From: Chitinophaga pinensis
GTDB lineage: Bacteria; Bacteroidota; Bacteroidia; Chitinophagales; Chitinophagaceae
Length of the DNA stretch: 45,342 bases
Reading direction: 5' to 3'
NCBI RefSeq assembly: GCF_007896845.1
Contig: NZ_VOHS01000048.1
Span: 1 to 45,342, forward strand
The first letter of the stretch is position 1; the number at the start of each line of letters is the position of its first letter. The notes below the pieces were generated by a model. That model was given only the letters and a program-made list of their open reading frames with translations. It searched no databases and was not told the origin of the DNA. Positions 25,631 through 35,060 of this stretch are shown here, one piece after another. The position numbers and the translations under genes are program-made.

Positions 25631-26560
25631 ATGAGTTACACAGATTACATCAAAGACGCCCTGCTGGGTGTCGCTACCGGTGATGCTTTAGGCGTACCGG
25701 TAGAATTCCGTTCACGCCGGTCCTTATCAGAAAATCCTGTAACCGACATGCGTAGCTATGGTACACACGGTCAACCGGCCGGTACCTGGTCTGATGATAG
25801 TTCGCTGACCTTCTGTCTCGCAGAAATGCTCTGCGGTGAATACGACCTGCAAAATCTGGCCAACCGCTTCGTGAACTGGATGCAGCACGGCTACTGGACG
25901 CCACACGGCGATGTATTTGACATTGGTTTTGCTACCCGTGATGCCATCCTTAATCTTGGCAGGGGCGTATCGCCTGTAATGGCAGGTGGTATCAGCGAAC
26001 AGAGTAATGGTAACGGCTCTCTTATGCGTATTCTCCCTTTGGTATTTTATACCAAAGACATGTCTATAGAAGAGCGGTACAGACACACACAGGAAGTATC
26101 CTCACTGACACACCGGCATCAACGCTCCATTAACGGGTGTTTTATTTACCTCGAGATGGCAAGGGCCATCTTACTGGGACAAACTCCTGAACAGGCATAT
26201 CAGATGATCTGTGACACCATTCCGCCATTCCTGAAGAACGACGAGATCTATTACTATGATCGCGTCCTGTTCGGTCATTTACGGGATTGTAAGGATACTG
26301 ATATCCAGGGAAGTGGTTATGTTGTACATTCTCTGGAAGCATCCATCTGGTGTCTTTTACATACCAGCTCTTATGCGGATGCGGTCCTGACTGCTGTCAA
26401 CCTCGGAGAAGATACAGACACAACAGGCGCTGTTACCGGCGGACTGGCAGGATTGACCTATGGATGGAGCACAATTCCGGCTGACTGGCTAAATGTTTTG
26501 GCAAAAAGGGATGCAATTGACGTACTGATTACTAACTTGCAGGCCAAAATTTACAGGTAA
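25631..26560 (+). CDS. ADP-ribosylglycohydrolase (DraG/ARH-like)
   Basis: This 309-residue enzyme removes ADP-ribose from modified substrates using two divalent metals. It shows the family signature at the N-terminus (ALLGVATGDALGVPVEF), the first metal motif GTWSDDSSL near residue 52, GNGSLMRILPL near 130, and the second metal motif NLGEDTDTTGAVTGGLAGL near 267. All expected acidic metal ligands are present, so it should be active. The start is five bases after kptA and the stop abuts the next gene. Possible substrates are ADP-ribosylated protein or nucleic acid, or the cyclic phosphate product of KptA; the sequence does not decide between them. Confidence 0.92.
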   Translation: MSYTDYIKDALLGVATGDALGVPVEFRSRRSLSENPVTDMRSYGTHGQPAGTWSDDSSLTFCLAEMLCGEYDLQNLANRFVNWMQHGYWTPHGDVFDIGFATRDAILNLGRGVSPVMAGGISEQSNGNGSLMRILPLVFYTKDMSIEERYRHTQEVSSLTHRHQRSINGCFIYLEMARAILLGQTPEQAYQMICDTIPPFLKNDEIYYYDRVLFGHLRDCKDTDIQGSGYVVHSLEASIWCLLHTSSYADAVLTAVNLGEDTDTTGAVTGGLAGLTYGWSTIPADWLNVLAKRDAIDVLITNLQAKIYR

Positions 26561-27292
26561 ATGGCCCGGACGTTCGTAATTGGGGATATTCATGGCGCAC
26601 TGAAAGCATTGGAACAGGTGCTCGGCAAAATCAAGCCGCAGGCTGACGATACGCTTATTTTTCTGGGTGATTATGTAGATGGCTGGTCGCAATCCGCGCA
26701 GGTGATTGACTACCTCATGCAACTCGATAAACAGTATACATGTATTTTCATAAAAGGGAACCATGATGCATGGTGTGAATCATGGCTAATGGGATCCCTT
26801 CCTGATCCAACCTGGATCTTCAATGGTGGTCAGGCTACTGTTGAAAGCTATGCAGGCCTCTCTCCCGAACAAAAAGAGGTACATATCGCTTTCTACAACA
26901 GGATGAAGGATTATGTCATTGATACAGAAAACAGGCTCTTTATACATGCCGGGTTTACTTCTATGCACGGTCCGGCAATGGAACGCTACGAAGCCAGCAC
27001 AAGATGGGACAGAACGCTCTGGGAAATGGCCTGCACCATGGACAGGCGTATCAAAAAGGACTCAAAACTCTTTCCTAAAAGGCTGCTATTGTTTCATGAG
27101 ATCTATATCGGCCATACACCTACCATCAACTATGATGTAGATGTGCCTATGCAGGGCTGTAATGTATGGAATGTAGACACCGGTGCAGCCTTCTACGGGA
27201 AACTGACAGCAATGGATATCGCAACAAAAAAGTTCTGGCAAAGCGATCCGGTAAGGGAATTATATCCAGATGAAAAAGGCAGGAACCGTTAG
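26561..27292 (+). CDS. PPP-type metallophosphoesterase
   Basis: This 243-residue phosphoesterase of the PPP/calcineurin-like superfamily has all metal-binding motifs: GDIHG at residues 8-12, LGDYVDGW near 36, KGNHDAW near 66, FIHAGF near 128 and IGHTP near 185. It is close to bacterial serine/threonine phosphatase and ApaH/PrpE-type enzymes that hydrolyse phosphoproteins, dinucleoside polyphosphates or nucleotide-like RNA caps. It begins directly after the stop of the ADP-ribosylglycohydrolase, so it is certainly in the operon. Context suggests a phosphate-removal step on an ADP-ribose phosphate or RNA end. It ends with a four-base overlap with the convergent lipoprotein gene. Confidence 0.9.
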   Translation: MARTFVIGDIHGALKALEQVLGKIKPQADDTLIFLGDYVDGWSQSAQVIDYLMQLDKQYTCIFIKGNHDAWCESWLMGSLPDPTWIFNGGQATVESYAGLSPEQKEVHIAFYNRMKDYVIDTENRLFIHAGFTSMHGPAMERYEASTRWDRTLWEMACTMDRRIKKDSKLFPKRLLLFHEIYIGHTPTINYDVDVPMQGCNVWNVDTGAAFYGKLTAMDIATKKFWQSDPVRELYPDEKGRNR

Positions 27293-27942
27293 TTCCGCAG
27301 CAGGCGCAATTCCTTTCTTACAAGTGGGAAATCGCTGTCATTGACATCTGTTTCATAATAGTAGACCGTATCATCTTCCAGTACAATCCTTTTTTCCAGC
27401 TCCTCATCGCTGATATATTCACAGGCGGTGGGGATATACCAGTAATCGGAAATACGGGTCCATCTGTTGTCATTATACGACCATGTACTTACAGTATAAG
27501 TACATGCACGCATGGACTGTTCGAAAACAGATATTTCATCTTTGCCATCACCATTCAGATCTCCTTCATTTACCAGACGGATGTGCCTGCCGCTAATCAC
27601 AGGCATAGCCTTGATACCAACAGCTGAAAAGCGCACTATGTACTGATATTCCATATCTGATTCAACCTCTTCTCCATTTCCTTCATCACCTCTTTTGGCA
27701 TAAAAAACACCATACCCGGTGTCCTGTCTGAAATCACCGTCAAAATCGCCCAGAATATGTACCGTATCCGGTATAAACTGCAACTCTTCAGGAGGTGCAT
27801 CCAGCGTCATTATACCCGTATCGATCGGCAATTCCGCCGTACTATTTACTGTCGTTGCACTAACATTGTCTTTGGGGGACTCTACAGTGGAATGGCATGC
27901 TGATAAGAAAAGGAGACCTAAGGCATAAAGGGATCTTTGCAT
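27289..27942 (-). CDS. Lipoprotein with Ca-binding (FG-GAP/EF-hand-like) repeats
   Basis: This 217-residue lipoprotein has the N-terminus LYALGLLFLSACHS with the lipobox. Two calcium-loop-like motifs follow, GDFDGDFRQDTGYG and NEGDLNGDGKDEISVFEQ, of the dockerin/VCBS type (D-x-D/N-G-D). Between and after them lies a mixed strand region with WSYNDNRWTRISDYWYI. It is a paralogue of the gene at 28071. It probably sits on the periplasmic or outer-membrane side, function unknown. It is convergent with the NAD/ADP-ribose operon and not part of it. Confidence 0.75.
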   Translation of the reverse strand: MQRSLYALGLLFLSACHSTVESPKDNVSATTVNSTAELPIDTGIMTLDAPPEELQFIPDTVHILGDFDGDFRQDTGYGVFYAKRGDEGNGEEVESDMEYQYIVRFSAVGIKAMPVISGRHIRLVNEGDLNGDGKDEISVFEQSMRACTYTVSTWSYNDNRWTRISDYWYIPTACEYISDEELEKRIVLEDDTVYYYETDVNDSDFPLVRKELRLLRN

Positions 27943-28070
27943 CTCACATGAATTACGGGACTAAAGTATTACTTTATTTATTAAGAATACTTCATTTTTA
28001 TGAGTATAATTCCAGTCCTGCGAAAGCCTGACCAGAATGCCACAAACCTGTATTTAACGCCGTCTGGATC

Positions 28071-28661
28071 TCATCCCCGAAAACATGGACGATCTCCTGC
28101 TGCTACTATGAGAAGGAAAGCTCCCAGCACCCATTTACCCTTTTTACAGGCATAAATTTCATTCCAGCTATCTTCTCCCGACGGCTTCAGCCAGACAACA
28201 GATACGTCTTCTTTGCCATCATCATCAAGATCGCCTTCATTTGAAATACGTACATCTGCGCGGCCTATCGGACGGAATTTCGGCGCCCCCTTTCCATGAA
28301 AATGTAATTCACAATAAGGCCATGATTCCTCTTCTTCATCCATATTATCAATACTGTCTTTGGCGGACTTACGCTTCTTCGCCATCTTATCATCCACTAC
28401 TACCAGAAACGCAGCATCCAGTGCATCATCGCCATAAAAATCACTTACCATATGCAGAGAATCTTCTTCATATGCGGAAGCCTCTGCTTCTGCCTCTGCA
28501 GGCACGTTATTTTCTTTGTTTATCAATGGGCTGGGCGCAGGATCTGTATTGATGATAGTATCAGACACAATGATTTCATTCGTGGTGTTTTTTGTCTCCG
28601 GGTCAGTAGCATTGCATGCAATGGTTAACAATACTAACAAGGGGTACAGGGATGTCTTCAT
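28071..28661 (-). CDS. Lipoprotein with Ca-binding repeats, tandem paralogue
   Basis: This 196-residue lipoprotein starts at the ATG at 28661 (MKTSLYPLLVLLTIACNATD), chosen because the lipobox LTIAC then falls at a normal distance; the longer frame upstream lacks a signal. It has an alanine/glutamate-rich linker, a first loop SDFYGDDALDAA and a clear second loop SNEGDLDDDGKEDVSVVW matching the paralogue at 27289. The C-terminal end (LGAFLLIVAAGDRPCFRG) does not resemble the paralogue and is shorter. Function unknown. Confidence 0.7.
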   Translation of the reverse strand: MKTSLYPLLVLLTIACNATDPETKNTTNEIIVSDTIINTDPAPSPLINKENNVPAEAEAEASAYEEDSLHMVSDFYGDDALDAAFLVVVDDKMAKKRKSAKDSIDNMDEEEESWPYCELHFHGKGAPKFRPIGRADVRISNEGDLDDDGKEDVSVVWLKPSGEDSWNEIYACKKGKWVLGAFLLIVAAGDRPCFRG

Positions 28662-28789
28662 AATACTAAAATAGCATTTTTTTGTCCATTTTAGAGTGGG
28701 AACGTTTGCGTAAATATTTACACGTACTTCTGAGCGCACAGCTTTCAAATCCTGTAATTTCAGGATGAAATAAAAACCCCCGTCCCGTT

Positions 28790-31048
28790 ATGAGAACACA
28801 ACTACTACTGGCACTCGCGTGCCTTCTTGGAGAAGGTATGGCCTATGCACAAACCCCTTTGTATGTTGCCCCCGGCGGCTCCGCCTCCAACCCCGGTACC
28901 AACATCAATGCGCCTACTACACTTGCCAATGCATTAGCAACTATTCCTGCCGGCGGCACTATTTATCTGAGAGGAGGCACTTATAGTTTATCCGCATCTG
29001 TTATTATTCCTGCCACCAACAATGGTACAGCTTCTGCTAACAAAAACGTTGTTGCCTACAGCACAGAAGTACCTGTACTTAACTTCTCCGCACAGGCGAT
29101 CGCTGACGCGAACCGCGGACTGGTACTGGATGGCGATTACTGGCATTTTACCGGTATCACCATTACTGGTGCAGGTGATAACGGTATGCTGCTGGCTGGC
29201 AATAACAACATCATTGAGAAATGTATCTTTAGTAAAAACCATGACAGCGGCTTACAACTCAGCCGCTATGTAACGAGTAACACGACGATTGGCTCATGGC
29301 CATCCAACAACCTCATTTTAAACTGTGAGGCATTTGACAATCAGGATCCTGATAATGAAGATGCAGATGGTTTCGCAGCTAAACTGACCTGTGGCACCGG
29401 CAACATCTTCAGAGGCTGTATTTCCCACCACAATATTGATGATGGATGGGACCTCTATGCAAAAGACGATACAGGCCCTATCGGCCCCGTAACCATCGAC
29501 AATTGCGTGGCTTACAGCAATGGTACACTCAGTACCGGCAGTACCTCCGGTAATGGTGATAAAAATGGCTTTAAACTCGGCGGCTCCGGTATTGCCGTTA
29601 ATCACATCATACGTCGCAGTGTAGCGTTTAACAACGGGCACCACGGATTTACTGACAATAACAACCCCGGTAATATCGAAGTGACCAACAACACCAGCTA
29701 TAACAATGCGGAATCCAACTTTAACTTCAGAGAAGGCAGTACTGCCACCTTCCGCAATAACCTCTCTTTCAATGCCGGCTCCAGCGATAAGAGCAATGGT
29801 ACGGAGGTGGGTAGTAGCAATGTGTGGTGGAAAAACAATGTCAGCACCAATAGTGGTGGGTTGGTCGTGAGCAGTGCCGACTTTATTTCTACCTCACCAT
29901 CTGTAGGCAAAAACACGGATGGTAGTCCGAATCTGGGTAACTTTCTTGCTCTGGCTTCCGGTAGTGATATGATCAACACAGGTGTTATCACCAGTGGCAT
30001 TACTTATAGCGGTTCTGCCCCGGACATAGGCGCCCGTGAGTCAGGCAGTACCACCAATCCCGGTACATATGCGCTCAGCATCACTGCATCTCCGTCTGCG
30101 GGTGGGTCCGTAACGGCCAGTCCGAATGCATCTTCTTATGCAGCGGGTACGGTAGTGACACTCACCGCAGCTCCTGCCAGTGGTTACACCTTCTCCGGAT
30201 GGAGTGGCGCAGCCAGTGGCACGGCTACAACAACGACAGTGACCATGAATAACAACCTCGCTGTTACAGCCAGTTTCACCGCCAATAACGGTGGCGGTGG
30301 TGGTAATACCATCCGGATCGACGATGCGGCTACTACTACAGGCGGTTATTGTGGTGCGGATGGCAGTCGTCAGAACAGTTATAGCGGTGCCGATGGAGGG
30401 TACTATATCAATCTGTCCAACTCCGCTTCCAAAGGCGTGAATTATAGTATTACCGTGCCTGCAGCCGGTACTTATTCCTTTGTATGGAGATATGCCAACG
30501 GTGGTGCAAATGTTTCCACCACAGCAAGACTGCTGGTAAATGGCAATACCGCCATATCCGCCTTATCATTTCCTAAAACAAGCGCATGGACATCCTGGAC
30601 AACAACAGGCGCTGTTACAGCTACGCTGGCGGCGGGTACAAATACCGTACGTATAGAGACGACTTCCGCTACGGAATTTGCGATCATCGACTGGCTGGAA
30701 GTAACTGGAAACAGTCCTGCTGCGGGTACCTGTGGCAGCACCTTACTCAACAGCCTGTCTTATAAAGCAACAACAGCAGCAACAACTGTTATCAATGAAG
30801 CTGCGAAAGTCTATCCAAACCCTGTAATGAACAATGCGACTATCAGTTTCTATAATCAAAAGGAAACAAGGGTGGCAGTGAAAGTATTTGATGCCAATGG
30901 TGCACTGATTAACAATGTAAGCAACCAGCTTTATCCTGCTGGTCACAATCAGATCAATGTTGACTGTAGCAGATTAGTGAAAGCGGTTTACTTTATCAGA
31001 GTAGAAAGGAATGGTAACAACGAAACATTAAGAGTGATAAAACAATAA
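28790..31048 (+). CDS. Secreted PL9-type pectate lyase with carbohydrate-binding and T9SS domains
   Basis: This 752-residue exported polysaccharide lyase has a signal peptide at residues 1-20 (ending AYA-QT). A right-handed parallel beta-helix at about 25-420 shows the PL9 hallmarks DADGFAAKLTCGTGNIFRGC, IDDGWDLYAK and GDKNGFKLGG, including aspartates for calcium and the lysine typical of the catalytic site. Then come an InlB-like repeat with SITASPSAGGSVTASP and TLTAAPASGYTFSGW (about 428-500), a CBM35-like domain with SYSGADGGYYINLS and SFVWRYANGG (about 510-640), and a type IX sorting domain (KVYPNPVMNNATISFYNQ near 680). It probably cleaves pectate outside the cell. It is monocistronic, followed by a palindromic terminator. 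Confidence 0.88.
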   Translation: MRTQLLLALACLLGEGMAYAQTPLYVAPGGSASNPGTNINAPTTLANALATIPAGGTIYLRGGTYSLSASVIIPATNNGTASANKNVVAYSTEVPVLNFSAQAIADANRGLVLDGDYWHFTGITITGAGDNGMLLAGNNNIIEKCIFSKNHDSGLQLSRYVTSNTTIGSWPSNNLILNCEAFDNQDPDNEDADGFAAKLTCGTGNIFRGCISHHNIDDGWDLYAKDDTGPIGPVTIDNCVAYSNGTLSTGSTSGNGDKNGFKLGGSGIAVNHIIRRSVAFNNGHHGFTDNNNPGNIEVTNNTSYNNAESNFNFREGSTATFRNNLSFNAGSSDKSNGTEVGSSNVWWKNNVSTNSGGLVVSSADFISTSPSVGKNTDGSPNLGNFLALASGSDMINTGVITSGITYSGSAPDIGARESGSTTNPGTYALSITASPSAGGSVTASPNASSYAAGTVVTLTAAPASGYTFSGWSGAASGTATTTTVTMNNNLAVTASFTANNGGGGGNTIRIDDAATTTGGYCGADGSRQNSYSGADGGYYINLSNSASKGVNYSITVPAAGTYSFVWRYANGGANVSTTARLLVNGNTAISALSFPKTSAWTSWTTTGAVTATLAAGTNTVRIETTSATEFAIIDWLEVTGNSPAAGTCGSTLLNSLSYKATTAATTVINEAAKVYPNPVMNNATISFYNQKETRVAVKVFDANGALINNVSNQLYPAGHNQINVDCSRLVKAVYFIRVERNGNNETLRVIKQ

Positions 31049-31086
31049 AAACCTTACCGGATAAACTTCGGTAGTTCCCTCTAAGC

Positions 31087-31114
31087 AAGGCCTGATCTGT
31101 ACAGATCAGGCTTT
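31087..31114. terminator. Palindromic terminator between convergent genes
   Basis: The 22-bp exact palindrome at 31090-31111 (GCCTGATCTGT and its reverse complement) is extended to a ~14-bp stem with a G-T pair and followed by TTTCT. It can terminate both the lyase gene and the convergent TPR gene. Confidence 0.75.
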
Positions 31115-31135
31115 CTATGTGTCTTTATACATTTA

Positions 31136-32107
31136 TTACACGGTCCAATGCTCCCTGCGGATAATCTCCTCCAATCGTACTTTATCTTCCGTCATCTGTG
31201 GCTCAAGCTCCAGCTGTTGCATCAGACTATAGCTGTTAATCACCCCTTCCTTAAACCATGGCATTTCCCGGCTCAGGGTCATGAACTTGGCAAATGCCTT
31301 CATATAATCACCTTTCTGCACAAGATAAGTGGCATGGGCAGAACGGAAATGTGGATAATGATAAAATTCACAGGCAATACTATCCCAGAGGGACTCTGTC
31401 ACAGCAGTATCTCCTCTCAGCATGGCAACTGCGTATACCGGTGAATGTAGCAGGTCACTATCAAACCCCACCAGTTCGTGAATGGTCAGAGACTTTCTGG
31501 CATCACTTGTCAGTTTGATCTTCAACACCTCATTATACATATCGTGTGCCCGTTCCTGTTGATGGGTATGATGCCAGATATCTCCCAGCAGGATCTTCGC
31601 TTTCATATGATTAGGCACCAGACTAAGCGCCTTTTCCGCCCTTTCCTGCGCCTCTTTGTATCTGGTCAGGATAAAATACGCCCTTGCCACTGCCATATGG
31701 AAATTGGCGTCAGTCAGGTCCGGGCCGGTCGCATGTTCTGCTGCAATCTTCAGGGCGTGCTCCGGATAGCGATCAATGTTATAGCGCTCAATTACCTGCC
31801 ATAACTTCAAAGACTCTCCGATGGAGTTGTCCAGTACTTTGTAAATGATCCCCCTTTTGTCCCAGATTGATTTTGCCTGCTTCCATTCTTCAAATGCTTC
31901 CGGAAAAGCCAATGCGAAGGGAATCACTTCGTTTGTCTCTTCCGAACGTACCCGCATGTTCATATCCCCCCTTGGCCGGCTTGTATAACGGGAAGCTGCG
32001 GCGAGGAATTCTTTGTCAAAAATGTCGATGTCTGTCAATGCTGACGCGGGAACGGCCCGCTTTTTCCTGTTGTTTCGAAGGCCAAATAGATTAGCGAAAA
32101 AGCCCAT
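31136..32107 (-). CDS. Tetratricopeptide-repeat protein
   Basis: This 323-residue protein starts at 32107 (MGFFANLFGLRNNRKKRA), preferred over a longer frame because it is an ATG directly before a typical short amphipathic start. TPR-like helical repeats are visible at about 150-235 (ANFHMAVARAYFILTRYKEA, AEKALSLVPNHMKAKILLGD, AHDMYNEVLKIKL). There is no signal peptide, so it is probably cytosolic, although the FFANLFGL start could associate with a membrane. Function and partners are unknown. It is monocistronic. Confidence 0.75.
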   Translation of the reverse strand: MGFFANLFGLRNNRKKRAVPASALTDIDIFDKEFLAAASRYTSRPRGDMNMRVRSEETNEVIPFALAFPEAFEEWKQAKSIWDKRGIIYKVLDNSIGESLKLWQVIERYNIDRYPEHALKIAAEHATGPDLTDANFHMAVARAYFILTRYKEAQERAEKALSLVPNHMKAKILLGDIWHHTHQQERAHDMYNEVLKIKLTSDARKSLTIHELVGFDSDLLHSPVYAVAMLRGDTAVTESLWDSIACEFYHYPHFRSAHATYLVQKGDYMKAFAKFMTLSREMPWFKEGVINSYSLMQQLELEPQMTEDKVRLEEIIRREHWTV

Positions 32108-32256
32108 AGTCGATATAGCTGTATTGTTCCGCAAGATATATAAATTATATACATATTAATTATTATACCATTTGAATAAATTCTAAGATTCAGTCAACAA
32201 ATCTTTTTAAATTAGAGACGCAAGGGAAGTATTCAGAATTTATATATATCAACCAA

Positions 32257-33840
32257 ATGTCTATCTCAAGAAGAGCCTTCTTATCCCAAACCGGGAAAGT
32301 TGCGGCTGCCTATCCGGCTATGCTGGCATTAGGAATGCTGCCTGCTGCTCCCGCCCATGCCTTCGCACTTCAGGGCACGGGCAACGGTAAACGTATTGTT
32401 ATCCTCGGCGCAGGTCTGGCCGGACTCACTGCCGCCTACGAACTCACAAAACTCGGCTATCAGTGTACCCTGCTCGAAGCAAGGAACAGGGCCGGCGGCA
32501 GATGCTGGAGTATCCGGAAAGGGACTGTTCATCAGGAAACAGACATCCCTCCGCAAACCGCCTCCTTTGACGACGGTATGTATTTTAATGCCGGTCCCTC
32601 CCGTATTCCGCATCATCACGAACTGACCATGCATTACTGCCGGGAACTACAAGTACCCATACAGGTGTACAATAACGTCAATGAAGCTACTTACCTTTTC
32701 GCCGAAGGCAATGGCCCCCTGTCCAATAAAAAGATCAGAGCCCGGGAAATCCATAATGACCTCCGTGGTTATACAATGGAATTGCTGGCCAAAGCAGTCG
32801 ATCAGCAGAAAATTGATACGGCCCTCTCCAAAGAAGACACCCGGAAAATACTGGAATACCTCCGGGCAGAAGGCGGCCTTAATATCGATAAACTCTACAA
32901 AGCTTCCGACCGGAGAGGTTTTACCGAACAACCCGGCGCGGGAGATAAACCGGGCAAAATAGGCGATCCGCATAAACTGGCGGATATCATTTCCTCCGGA
33001 CTGGCCGATCCGGACTTTTATAACGTGGCGGAGTACACGTATGAACTTCAGATGACCATGTTTCAGGCGGTAGGTGGTATGGATAATATTGCCAAAGCGT
33101 TTGAACAACGTGTTGGTAAAATGATCAGGTACAATTGTGAGGTGACGGACATCCTTAATCAGCCGGAAGGCGTAAAAGTGCTTTACAAGGATAAAAAAGG
33201 CAATGGAGCCATACAGGCGGATCTGTGCATCTGCACCCTGCCAATGCCCATACTAAGCAATATCCGGCATAACTTCTCTTCTGATGTAAGCCGGGCTATC
33301 GACTACATACCCTACATGGTCACCGGAAAGATCGGGATGCAATTCAAAAGAAGGTTCTGGGAAGAAGATGAACAGATCTTCGGGGGTATTACCCATACCA
33401 ATAATGAACTTACCCAGATCTTTTATCCCTCGTACGACTATCTCAGTAAAAAAGGGATTCTGCTAGGTTACTATAATTTCCATGACAAGGCAAAACGGGT
33501 CGGTAATCTGACACACGCAGAAAGGGAGAAACTCGCCATGGAAAAAGGAAGTCTGATACATCCCCAGTATCCGAAGGAGTTTGAAAGTTCTTTTTCTGTC
33601 AGCTGGCACAAGACGCCTTACAGTATGGGCGGATGGGGTTTATACACCGGTGCCTCCCGGCAGACACACTATAAAAGCTTATTACAACCAGACAAACAGG
33701 TATACTTCGCAGGTGAACATACCACCTACCTCAATGCCTGGATGGCAGGTGCATTCGAATCAGCCAGAAGAACAGTAGCTGATATACACGCCCGCGTAAC
33801 AGATCAACGTATTTCCTATCCCACTGCCACCGGCAGCTGA
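32257..33840 (+). CDS. Tat-exported flavin amine oxidase
   Basis: This 527-residue flavoprotein of the monoamine/L-amino-acid oxidase family has a twin-arginine signal at the N-terminus (SISRRAFLSQTG, hydrophobic to about residue 30, AHA cleavage site). The FAD Rossmann motif is VILGAGLAGLTAAYEL near residue 50, then LEARNRAGGRCWSIRKG. The C-terminal FAD contact YFAGEHTTYLNAWMAGAFES is near 485. It would oxidise amines or amino acids in the periplasm, giving an imine or keto acid and hydrogen peroxide; the substrate is not predictable. It is the first gene of a three-gene operon with a 35-bp gap to the next. Confidence 0.88.
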   Translation: MSISRRAFLSQTGKVAAAYPAMLALGMLPAAPAHAFALQGTGNGKRIVILGAGLAGLTAAYELTKLGYQCTLLEARNRAGGRCWSIRKGTVHQETDIPPQTASFDDGMYFNAGPSRIPHHHELTMHYCRELQVPIQVYNNVNEATYLFAEGNGPLSNKKIRAREIHNDLRGYTMELLAKAVDQQKIDTALSKEDTRKILEYLRAEGGLNIDKLYKASDRRGFTEQPGAGDKPGKIGDPHKLADIISSGLADPDFYNVAEYTYELQMTMFQAVGGMDNIAKAFEQRVGKMIRYNCEVTDILNQPEGVKVLYKDKKGNGAIQADLCICTLPMPILSNIRHNFSSDVSRAIDYIPYMVTGKIGMQFKRRFWEEDEQIFGGITHTNNELTQIFYPSYDYLSKKGILLGYYNFHDKAKRVGNLTHAEREKLAMEKGSLIHPQYPKEFESSFSVSWHKTPYSMGGWGLYTGASRQTHYKSLLQPDKQVYFAGEHTTYLNAWMAGAFESARRTVADIHARVTDQRISYPTATGS

Positions 33841-33875
33841 CGTATAGATATTCTTTACAACCAAAACGAATTGCT

Positions 33876-35048
33876 ATGAGTACCACCAACTCCATGAACA
33901 GACGTAACTGGCTGAAAACAACAGCGCTGTTTACCGGGGGATTCACCATGCTTCCACCAGCCCTCAGCCGGCTGCAGGCAGCACCCATTGCCAGCAATAG
34001 CACTGCTTATGCCACAGACTTCATCATTTCGCCCAAATTACCGGTAAATCTGAAAGCCCGGCTATTTGCCAACGAAAACCCTTTCGGGCCCTCTCCGGCG
34101 GCTAAAAAGGCCATTATGGAGGCTGTAACCACCAGTTATCAATATCCCATCAGACTAATCCCTGAACTGGAAGAAAAAATCTGTGCGCATGAAGGTATCA
34201 CCCCCGATATGCTCATGATCAGCTCCGGTTCTTCACCATTGTTGCTAGGCACTGCGGTGAGTCTCTTGGGAAGTGGTGGCAATATCGTCACTGCCGATCC
34301 TACCTACGACGATCTCCCTACGCGCTGTGAAAAGGTCAACGCCAAATGGATCAAAGTTCCTCTGACCAAAAACTATACACACGATCTGGATGCCATGGAA
34401 CAAGCCATCACGGCCGACACCAAACTCGTCTACATCTGTAATCCAAACAATCCTACCGGTACCATCGTTGATAAAGATAAACTCAAGACCTTCTGCGAAA
34501 GGGTATCTCAGAAAGCGACCGTATTTGTTGATGAGGCTTACATCGACTATCTGCCGGATGCAGACAGTACAACCCTCATCGGTAATGTGAAGAAAGGACA
34601 GAACATCATCGTCGCCCGTACCTTTTCAAAAGTATACGGTCTGGCGGGACTTCGCATCGGATATATTATTGCCCCTCCGGCGATTATTGCCAGACTCCAA
34701 CCCAATACCTCCTGTAGCTGGGCAGCCCTCTCCGCACCGGCTATCAGCGGTGCACTGGCCAGTTATCAGGACAAAGCCTATATGCAGGAAGTAGTGGCAA
34801 AGACCAATGAAAGCAAACAATTCCTGTATGAGACGTTGAAGGCAGAAGGGTATACATACATCCCTTCCAATACCAACTTCGTCATGTTTCCGCTTAAAAT
34901 GGATGGTGAACGCTTTCAGGAAGAAATGATGAAACGGAGCGTAGGCTTACGTAACTGGAAAATGAACAATAATCACTGGTGCAGGATCAGCATCGGCCGG
35001 ATGGATGAAATGCAGGCATTCGCAGCCGCATTCAAGGAATTATCTTAA
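33876..35048 (+). CDS. Tat-exported PLP aminotransferase (HisC-like)
   Basis: This 390-residue class I/II aminotransferase is closest in pattern to histidinol-phosphate aminotransferase. Seen in order: ANENPFGPSPAAKKAI, SSGSSPLLLG, YICNPNNPTGTIVDKDKL, VFVDEAYIDYLPDA and the PLP-lysine motif ARTFSKVYGLAGLRIGY with lysine about 252. Unusually for this family it begins with a twin-arginine signal (NRRNWLKTTALFTGG) and an AAP cleavage region, so it should act outside the cytoplasm and carry its cofactor through the Tat pore. It stands 12 bp before the Hint-domain gene. No histidine biosynthesis genes are near, so a metabolic HisC role is unlikely. Confidence 0.88.
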   Translation: MSTTNSMNRRNWLKTTALFTGGFTMLPPALSRLQAAPIASNSTAYATDFIISPKLPVNLKARLFANENPFGPSPAAKKAIMEAVTTSYQYPIRLIPELEEKICAHEGITPDMLMISSGSSPLLLGTAVSLLGSGGNIVTADPTYDDLPTRCEKVNAKWIKVPLTKNYTHDLDAMEQAITADTKLVYICNPNNPTGTIVDKDKLKTFCERVSQKATVFVDEAYIDYLPDADSTTLIGNVKKGQNIIVARTFSKVYGLAGLRIGYIIAPPAIIARLQPNTSCSWAALSAPAISGALASYQDKAYMQEVVAKTNESKQFLYETLKAEGYTYIPSNTNFVMFPLKMDGERFQEEMMKRSVGLRNWKMNNNHWCRISIGRMDEMQAFAAAFKELS

Positions 35049-35060
35049 CAAAATCATTGT

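Noticed and set aside
33876..35048. Histidine biosynthesis hisC
   Set aside because: The twin-arginine signal and the operon with an amine oxidase and a Hint protein argue against the housekeeping enzyme, so no gene symbol was given.
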